The notes below the pieces were generated by a model, which searched no databases, was not told where the DNA came from, and was given only the letters and a program-made list of their open reading frames with translations. Positions 12,593 to 16,766 of a stretch of 16,766 nt of DNA are shown here, piece by piece. Origin of the DNA: Actinomycetes bacterium (GTDB taxonomy: Bacteria; Actinomycetota; Actinomycetes; Actinomycetales; Cellulomonadaceae); assembly GCA_023461115.1 (NCBI GenBank), contig JAEWOA010000031.1, forward strand, positions 1-16,766, given 5' to 3'. Within the stretch, counting starts at the first letter, position 1; every line of letters starts with the position of its first letter. A program made the translations under genes and the position numbers.

Positions 12593-13822
12593 TCAGCGCG
12601 CCTCGGCGAGCAGCCGCTGGATCCGCCCGACGCCCTCGACGAGGTCCTCGTCGGACAACGCGTACGACAGCCGCAGGTAGCCGCTCGGGCCGAACGCCTC
12701 GCCCGGCACCACCGCGACCTCGACCTCGTCGAGGATCAGGGCCGCGAGCTCGGCGGACGTGGCCGGCGTGACCCCGCGGATCGTCTTGCCCAGCACGCCC
12801 TCCACCGACGGGTACGCGTAGAAAGCGCCCTGCGGCGCCGGGATGACGACGCCGTCGATCGCGCCGAGCATCTCGACGATCGTGCGCCGGCGCCGGTCGA
12901 ACGCGGCGCGCATCTCCTCGACCGCGGTCAGGTCGCCCGTCAGGGCGGTGATCGCGGCGCGCTGCGAGACGTTCGCGACGTTCGAGGTGAGGTGGCTCTG
13001 CAGGTTGGTCGCGGCCTTGATGACGTCGGACGGGCCGATCATCCAGCCCACGCGCCAGCCGGTCATCGCATACGTCTTGGCGACGCCGTTGAGCACGATC
13101 GTCGTGTCCGTGAGCTCGGGAACCACGCGCAGGATCGGCGTGAACACGCTGTGGTCGTAGGTCAGGTGCTCGTAGATCTCGTCGGTGATCACCCAGATGC
13201 CGTGCTCGAGCGCCCAGCGGCCGATCTGCGCGGTCTGCTCGGGGGAGTACACGGCGCCCGTCGGGTTCGACGGCGAGTTGAACAACAGCGCCTTCGTGCG
13301 GGGCGTGCGCGCGGCCTCGAGCTGCTCGACCGTCACCAGGTAGCCCTGGTCGACACCCGCGAACACCTCCACCGGCACGCCGCCCGCGAGCCGGATCGCC
13401 TCGGGGTAGGTGGTCCAGTACGGCGCCGGGAGCAGCACCTCGTCGCCGGGGTCGAGCACCGCCGCGAACGCCTGGAACACGGCCTGCTTGCCGCCGTTCG
13501 TCACGAGGACGTCCGCCGGGCGCACCTCGTAGCCCGAGTCGCGCAGCGTCTTCGCCGCGATCGCGTCCTTGAGCGCGGGCAGGCCCGCGGCGGGCGTGTA
13601 CCGGTGGTTCGCCGGGTCCTGCGCGGCCGCGACGGCCGACTCGACGATCGCCTGCGGCGTCGGGAAGTCCGGCTCGCCGGCGCCGAACCCGATCACCGGG
13701 CGGCCCGCGGCCTTCAGCGCCTTGGCCTTCGCGTCGACGGCGAGGGTGGCCGACTCGGCGATCGCGGCGAGGCGGGCGGAGACCCGGGGGCGGGCGGCGT
13801 TCTGCTGGCTCTGCTGGCTCAC
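12593..13822 (-). CDS. Pyridoxal-phosphate aspartate aminotransferase, class I
   Basis: A 409-residue fold-type I aminotransferase of the aspartate aminotransferase subgroup I-gamma/Ib. The N-terminal substrate loop VIGFGAGEPDFPTP (43-56) is followed by NSPSNPTG with Asn186, VITDEIYEHL with Asp214 and Tyr217, and VAKTYAMTGWRVGW with Schiff-base Lys249. LRLSYA holds the carboxylate-binding Arg384. It should interconvert aspartate and 2-oxoglutarate with oxaloacetate and glutamate in the cytosol. GTG at 13822 is preferred because the protein then begins at SQQSQQNAARPRVS, and a -10-like CACTAT sits so that the transcript could begin at the GTG itself. ATG at 13864 would add 14 residues and also lacks a Shine-Dalgarno. 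It diverges from the tRNA-Trp unit. Confidence 0.93.
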   Translation of the reverse strand: MSQQSQQNAARPRVSARLAAIAESATLAVDAKAKALKAAGRPVIGFGAGEPDFPTPQAIVESAVAAAQDPANHRYTPAAGLPALKDAIAAKTLRDSGYEVRPADVLVTNGGKQAVFQAFAAVLDPGDEVLLPAPYWTTYPEAIRLAGGVPVEVFAGVDQGYLVTVEQLEAARTPRTKALLFNSPSNPTGAVYSPEQTAQIGRWALEHGIWVITDEIYEHLTYDHSVFTPILRVVPELTDTTIVLNGVAKTYAMTGWRVGWMIGPSDVIKAATNLQSHLTSNVANVSQRAAITALTGDLTAVEEMRAAFDRRRRTIVEMLGAIDGVVIPAPQGAFYAYPSVEGVLGKTIRGVTPATSAELAALILDEVEVAVVPGEAFGPSGYLRLSYALSDEDLVEGVGRIQRLLAEAR

Positions 13823-13828
13823 CGGGCC

Positions 13829-13834
13829 ATAGTG
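13829..13834 (-). promoter_or_regulatory. Candidate -10 element giving a leaderless aminotransferase mRNA
   Basis: On the minus strand CACTAT ends six bases before the GTG start at 13822, so transcription would begin at or next to the start codon. There is no Shine-Dalgarno, which agrees with this, and leaderless mRNAs are common in Actinobacteria. No good -35 element is visible. Confidence 0.3.
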
Positions 13835-13914
13835 GCAGAGGTCACCCGGCCTCGTGGACGCCATTCCGGCGGTGGGACCACCACCGGACGACCGTCGTGC
13901 GACCGTCGGCGTGG

Positions 13915-13944
13915 TTCGACCCACGGCCGCACGTCCCGTACAGT
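13915..13944 (+). promoter_or_regulatory. Candidate promoter for tRNA-Trp/secE/nusG
   Basis: TTCGAC (13915-13920) and TACAGT (13939-13944, fitting TAnnnT) are separated by 18 bases. Transcription would start near 13951, about 80 bases upstream of the tRNA. A TTGACG at 13958-13963 also lies here but has no -10 element at the right distance. Confidence 0.35.
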
Positions 13945-14031
13945 GTTCCTCCGGCGGTTGACGTTCGCCATGATGAGCCGCGCCCGGCAACGCCGATCGC
14001 GCGGAACGTCCATGGTGGGCCGGGCCGTCGT

Positions 14032-14104
14032 AGGGCAGTGGCGCAATTGGTAGCGCAGCGGTCTCCAAAACCGCAGGTTGCAGGTTCGAGTCCTGTCTGC
14101 CCTG
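14032..14104 (+). tRNA. tRNA-Trp (anticodon CCA)
   Basis: The full cloverleaf can be drawn. The acceptor AGGGCAG (14032-14038) pairs with CTGCCCT (14097-14103), with discriminator G at 14104. The D stem is GCGC/GCGC (14041-14044, 14053-14056). The anticodon stem GCGGT/ACCGC encloses loop CTCCAAA with anticodon CCA at 14065-14067. The variable loop is five bases, and the T stem GCAGG/CCTGT (one G-U pair) encloses TTCGAGT. The 3' CCA is not encoded and must be added after transcription. It reads UGG codons. Its place just before secE is a widespread actinobacterial arrangement. Confidence 0.98.
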
Positions 14105-14147
14105 CACATTCAGCACGAGCAACGACCGACCACGAGCAGAGGCACAT

Positions 14148-14423
14148 GTGAGCGAGACAGCAGCCTCCGCGGCGTCCGGGGCCGAGGGTTCGGCGCCGCG
14201 GACCCCCGCGGCCAAGGGCAAGCAGAAGCGCGGCCTGTTCGCGCGCATCGCCCTGTTCATCCGTCAGGTCATCGGCGAGCTCAAGAAGGTCGTCCGCCCC
14301 ACGCGGTCCGAGCTCGTCACGTTCACCACCGTCGTGCTGGTCTTCGTCGCCGTGATCATGGCGTTCGTCACCGTCATCGACCTCGGGATCGGCAAGTTCA
14401 CCTTCTGGGTGTTCGGCGGCTGA
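14148..14423 (+). CDS. secE: Preprotein translocase subunit SecE
   Basis: A 91-residue single-spanning protein, the short SecE form of Gram-positive bacteria. A disordered Ala/Ser/Lys-rich N-terminus leads to an amphipathic surface helix FARIALFIRQVIGELKKVVRP (31-51), with the hallmark ELKKVVRPTRSEL motif. One membrane helix (about 58-80) and a short exterior tail follow. It clamps SecY in the SecYEG channel at the cytoplasmic membrane. GTG at 14148 is preceded by AGAGG (14138-14142), five bases away. The gene follows tRNA-Trp by 43 bases and precedes nusG, the standard order. Confidence 0.97.
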   Translation: MSETAASAASGAEGSAPRTPAAKGKQKRGLFARIALFIRQVIGELKKVVRPTRSELVTFTTVVLVFVAVIMAFVTVIDLGIGKFTFWVFGG

Positions 14424-14492
14424 CCCGCGGACGGGCCGCCTCGCCGGTGGTCCCGCCCGCCGCATCACACATCTGAGAAAGCAGGTTTCCAC

Positions 14493-15260
14493 GTGTCGCA
14501 GCAGTCGCCAGAGCCGACCGAGGCCGACGTCGAGCTCGGGGACGCCCTCGAGTCCGTCGAGGCTGTCGAGGCGCCCGCGGCCGACGTCGCCGACGCGCCG
14601 GAGGCCGACGAGGCTCCCGCCCCCGACGAGGCTCCCGCCGACGACGAGCCCGACCCCGACGAGGACCCGGTCGCGGCGTTCAAGTCGGCCCTGCGCAGCC
14701 AGCCGGGCGACTGGTACGTGATCCACTCCTACGCGGGCTACGAGAACCGCGTGAAGGCGAACCTCGAGAACCGCACGCAGAGCCTCAACATGGAGGACTT
14801 CATCTACCAGGTGGAGGTCCCCATGGAGGAGGTCGTGGAGATCAAGAACGCGCAGCGCAAGCTGGTCAAGCGCGTCCGGATCCCCGGCTACGTCCTGGTC
14901 CGCATGGACCTCACCGACGAGTCGTGGGGTGCCGTGCGCCACACGCCCGGCGTCACGGGCTTCGTCGGCCACACGCACCAGCCCGTCCCGCTGACGCTGG
15001 ACGAGGTCTTCTCGATGCTCGCCCCGGCGATCGAGGCCAAGGCCCCGGCCGCCGCCTCGGCTCCGAGCAAGAAGGCCCCCGCGATCGAGGTCGACTTCAC
15101 GGTCGGCGAGTCGGTCACGGTCACCGACGGCCCCTTCGACACGCTCCCCGCGACGATCTCCGAGATCAACGCCGAGCAGCAGAAGCTCAAGGTGCTCGTC
15201 TCCATCTTCGGCCGGGAGACCCCGGTCGAGCTGTCGTTCAGCCAGGTCGCCAAGATCTGA
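14493..15260 (+). CDS. nusG: Transcription termination/antitermination protein NusG
   Basis: A 255-residue NusG. The N-terminal NGN domain (about 73-175) begins DWYVIHSYAGYENRVKANLE and contains IPGYVLVRMDL. The C-terminal KOW domain (about 203-255) contains VGESVTVTDGPFDTLPATI. It binds the RNA polymerase clamp to modulate pausing, and it links to Rho or ribosomal S10. Ahead of the NGN domain is a roughly 65-residue Asp/Glu/Pro/Ala-rich disordered extension, and an Ala/Lys/Pro linker (182-196) separates the domains. Actinobacterial NusG is often extended in this way, compared with 181 residues in E. coli. GTG at 14493 follows AGAAAGCAGG. The 69-base gap after secE shows no terminator, so the genes are cotranscribed. 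Confidence 0.97.
   Translation: MSQQSPEPTEADVELGDALESVEAVEAPAADVADAPEADEAPAPDEAPADDEPDPDEDPVAAFKSALRSQPGDWYVIHSYAGYENRVKANLENRTQSLNMEDFIYQVEVPMEEVVEIKNAQRKLVKRVRIPGYVLVRMDLTDESWGAVRHTPGVTGFVGHTHQPVPLTLDEVFSMLAPAIEAKAPAAASAPSKKAPAIEVDFTVGESVTVTDGPFDTLPATISEINAEQQKLKVLVSIFGRETPVELSFSQVAKI
14607..14639 (+). repeat. 15-bp direct repeat in the acidic NusG extension
   Basis: GACGAGGCTCCCGCC occurs at 14607-14621 and again at 14625-14639, an 18-bp period that encodes DEAPA twice. It is in frame and suggests growth of the acidic tail by slippage or duplication. Confidence 0.85.
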
Positions 15261-15270
15261 CGGACGGCTT

Positions 15271-15283
15271 CCCGCCTGGCGGG
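15271..15283 (+). other. Small hairpin in the rplK leader
   Basis: CCCGC (15271-15275) and GCGGG (15279-15283) can form a five-pair stem with a CTG loop, 11 bases after the nusG stop. It has no U-tract. It may be an attenuator, a processing site or part of an L1-binding leader. None of these can be decided from sequence alone. Confidence 0.25.
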
Positions 15284-15345
15284 ATGCTCCTTGCAACCGG
15301 GTCATCGCCCACGGCGTCGGCCCACGAATGAAAGAGGGAAGGCTC

Positions 15346-15777
15346 ATGCCCCCCAAGAAGAAGGTCACCGGCCTGATCAAGCTCCAGATCAAGGCTGGCG
15401 CCGCCACCCCCGCGCCGCCGATCGGTCCGGCGCTGGGTCAGCACGGCGTCAACATCATGGAGTTCTGCAAGGCGTACAACGCGGCCACCGAGGCGCAGCG
15501 TGGGAACGTCATCCCGGTCGAGATCACGGTGTACGAGGACCGCTCGTTCACGTTCATCACGAAGACTCCGCCGGCCGCCGAGCTGATCAAGAAGGCCGCG
15601 GGCGTCGCGAAGGGCTCGCCCACGCCGCACACCGTCAAGGTGGCGACGCTGACGCGCGAGCAGGTGCGTGAGATCGCGAGCACCAAGCTCGAGGACCTCA
15701 ACGCGAACGACCTGGACGCCGCCGAGAAGATCATCGCGGGCACCGCCCGCTCCATGGGCATCAAGGTCGCCGAGTAA
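15346..15777 (+). CDS. rplK: 50S ribosomal protein L11
   Basis: A 143-residue L11 of standard length. The N-terminal domain contains the thiostrepton-region proline segment PAPPIGPALGQHGVNIMEF (22-40). The C-terminal 23S-binding domain ends with LNANDLDAAEKIIAGTARSMG (about 119-139). It sits at the GTPase-associated centre of the large subunit, and in many bacteria it is needed for RelA activation. ATG at 15346 is preceded by AGAGGGAAGG. An in-frame ATG at 15328 would add six residues and is less likely because it would read through this ribosome binding site. It forms the usual pair with rplA, 86 bases downstream. Confidence 0.98.
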   Translation: MPPKKKVTGLIKLQIKAGAATPAPPIGPALGQHGVNIMEFCKAYNAATEAQRGNVIPVEITVYEDRSFTFITKTPPAAELIKKAAGVAKGSPTPHTVKVATLTREQVREIASTKLEDLNANDLDAAEKIIAGTARSMGIKVAE

Positions 15778-15863
15778 CCACTCGGCCCACCGCCCACCTC
15801 ACCCCCTAGTGGTAGGGCCATGTGCGGCCCGTTCAACCACGACTGCTGAAGGAGAACAAGCAG

Positions 15864-16583
15864 ATGGCCAAGCACAGCAAGGCGTACCGCGCCGCCGCCG
15901 AGAAGATCGAGGCCGGCAAGCTCTACAGCCCGCTCGAGGCCGTGCGCCTCGCGCAGGCGACGTCGAGCACCAAGTACGACGCGACCGTCGAGGTGGTCTT
16001 CCGCCTCGGTGTCGACCCCCGCAAGGCGGACCAGATGGTGCGCGGCACCGTCAACCTGCCGAACGGCACGGGCAAGACGGCCCGCGTCCTCGTCTTCGCG
16101 ACCGGTGAGCGTGCCGACCAGGCCCGCGCCGCCGGCGCCGACGAGGTCGGTGGCGACGAGCTCATCGAGAAGGTCGCCAAGGGCTACACCGACTTCGACG
16201 CCGCGGTCGCGACGCCGGACCTCATGGGCAAGGTCGGCCGTCTCGGCAAGGTCCTGGGTCCGCGTGGCCTCATGCCGAACCCGAAGACCGGCACCGTGAC
16301 GATGGACGTGGCCAAGGCCGTGTCCGACATCAAGGGCGGCAAGATCGAGTTCCGCGTGGACCGCCACGCGAACCTCCACTTCATCATCGGCAAGACGTCC
16401 TTCTCGGACACCGCGCTGGTGGAGAACTACGCCGCGGCGCTCGACGAGATCCTGCGTCTCAAGCCGTCCGCGTCGAAGGGCCGCTACATCACCAAGGCGA
16501 CGATCTCGACGACGAACGGCCCCGGCATCCTGTTCGACCAGAACAAGACCCGGAACCTGACGGCGGAGGACGACGCGGCCTGA
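15864..16583 (+). CDS. rplA: 50S ribosomal protein L1
   Basis: A 239-residue L1 that builds the mobile L1 stalk at the ribosomal E site and often represses its own operon by binding the rplK leader. It contains the conserved DPRKADQMVRGTVNLPNGTG (51-70), the L1 signature LGKVLGPRGLMPNPKTGTV (127-145), and KGRYITKATISTTNGPG (205-221) near the end. ATG at 15864 has GAAGGAG (15848-15854) nine bases upstream. An earlier in-frame ATG at 15822 would add 14 residues through that ribosome binding site. A strong hairpin downstream ends the transcript. Confidence 0.98.
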   Translation: MAKHSKAYRAAAEKIEAGKLYSPLEAVRLAQATSSTKYDATVEVVFRLGVDPRKADQMVRGTVNLPNGTGKTARVLVFATGERADQARAAGADEVGGDELIEKVAKGYTDFDAAVATPDLMGKVGRLGKVLGPRGLMPNPKTGTVTMDVAKAVSDIKGGKIEFRVDRHANLHFIIGKTSFSDTALVENYAAALDEILRLKPSASKGRYITKATISTTNGPGILFDQNKTRNLTAEDDAA

Positions 16584-16614
16584 CCGCAGTCCCACCGTTC
16601 GGACGCCGAACTCC

Positions 16615-16650
16615 CGCAGGGCCCCACCTCCCCGGAGGTGGGGCCCTGCG
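16615..16650 (+). terminator. Strong hairpin terminator after rplA
   Basis: A perfect 16-bp stem pairs 16615-16630 with 16635-16650 around a CCCG tetraloop, starting 31 bases after the rplA stop. Thirteen of the 16 pairs are G-C. The following TCGTCCCAC is not a real U-tract, so this is an actinobacterial type of hairpin terminator. It would separate rplKA from the downstream genes. Confidence 0.85.
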
Positions 16651-16690
16651 TCGTCCCACACCCCGCGCCCTAGCCGCGCCACCGCGTGCC

Positions 16691-16718
16691 GCCACCGCCG
16701 CCCCGCCACCGCCGCCCC
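16691..16718. repeat. Tandem 14-bp repeat in the gap after rplA
   Basis: GCCACCGCCGCCCC occurs twice head to tail (16691-16704 and 16705-16718). The surrounding 16651-16766 is C-rich and shows no credible gene. It is intergenic up to the window edge. Confidence 0.6.
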
Positions 16719-16766
16719 GCCGCACCCGCCAGGCCGGGTCGCGGATGCCGCGGCGGGCTCGCGGGC

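Noticed and set aside
12302..14053. A 583-codon plus-strand open frame opposite the aminotransferase and running into the tRNA
   Set aside because: It is Arg/Asp/Val-rich with no domain. It is antisense to an enzyme with all catalytic motifs and ends inside tRNA-Trp.
16651..16766. Possible start of another gene at the right edge
   Set aside because: The stretch is C-rich with a short tandem repeat, and neither strand gives a plausible start with a ribosome binding site or a recognisable protein. rplJ would be expected further downstream.

Overview
The window is very GC-rich DNA with dense, often overlapping genes and frequent GTG starts. The hadA-hadB and murB pair, followed further on by tRNA-Trp, secE, nusG, rplK and rplA, is a core gene order typical of Actinobacteria. 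The overall style suggests a Micrococcales member (Cellulomonadaceae or Promicromonosporaceae type). That placement is inferred from gene order and composition, not from a search.

Layout. Positions 1-830 hold the end of hadA and all of hadB, the two hot-dog subunits of a hydroxyacyl-ACP dehydratase. They converge on a LacI-family repressor (860-1921, minus) through a compact stem-loop that contains both stop codons. The repressor diverges from two tandem paralogous MFS transporters (2162-4902) across a 240-base gap carrying palindromic LacI-type operators. murB (peptidoglycan precursor synthesis) follows 10 bases after the second transporter, and then a small uncharacterised membrane protein. 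A GntR/YtrA-type regulator and a multi-spanning membrane protein form a two-gene minus-strand unit (6504-7801). Next, all on the minus strand and transcribed right to left, come an ABC-2 exporter (ATPase, permease), a sensor kinase and a NarL-type response regulator in one tightly coupled operon, with an adenosine-deaminase-like gene 20 bases behind it. An aspartate aminotransferase (12593-13822, minus) diverges from tRNA-Trp, secE, nusG, rplK and rplA on the plus strand, and a strong hairpin after rplA closes that unit.

How they work together. Core functions (fatty-acid dehydration, cell-wall precursor synthesis, protein secretion, transcription elongation, ribosome) alternate with three self-contained regulatory and transport modules: LacI plus MFS pair, GntR plus membrane protein, and ABC exporter plus two-component system. 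Each module has a candidate DNA-binding site next to its own promoter region.

No clearly unprecedented system is visible. The observations most worth a second look are the probable CTG start of the LacI repressor, the operator array it probably binds, the placement of that regulon directly upstream of murB, the substituted active-site residue in the deaminase-like protein, and the twin GATC-centred palindromes ahead of the exporter/two-component operon.
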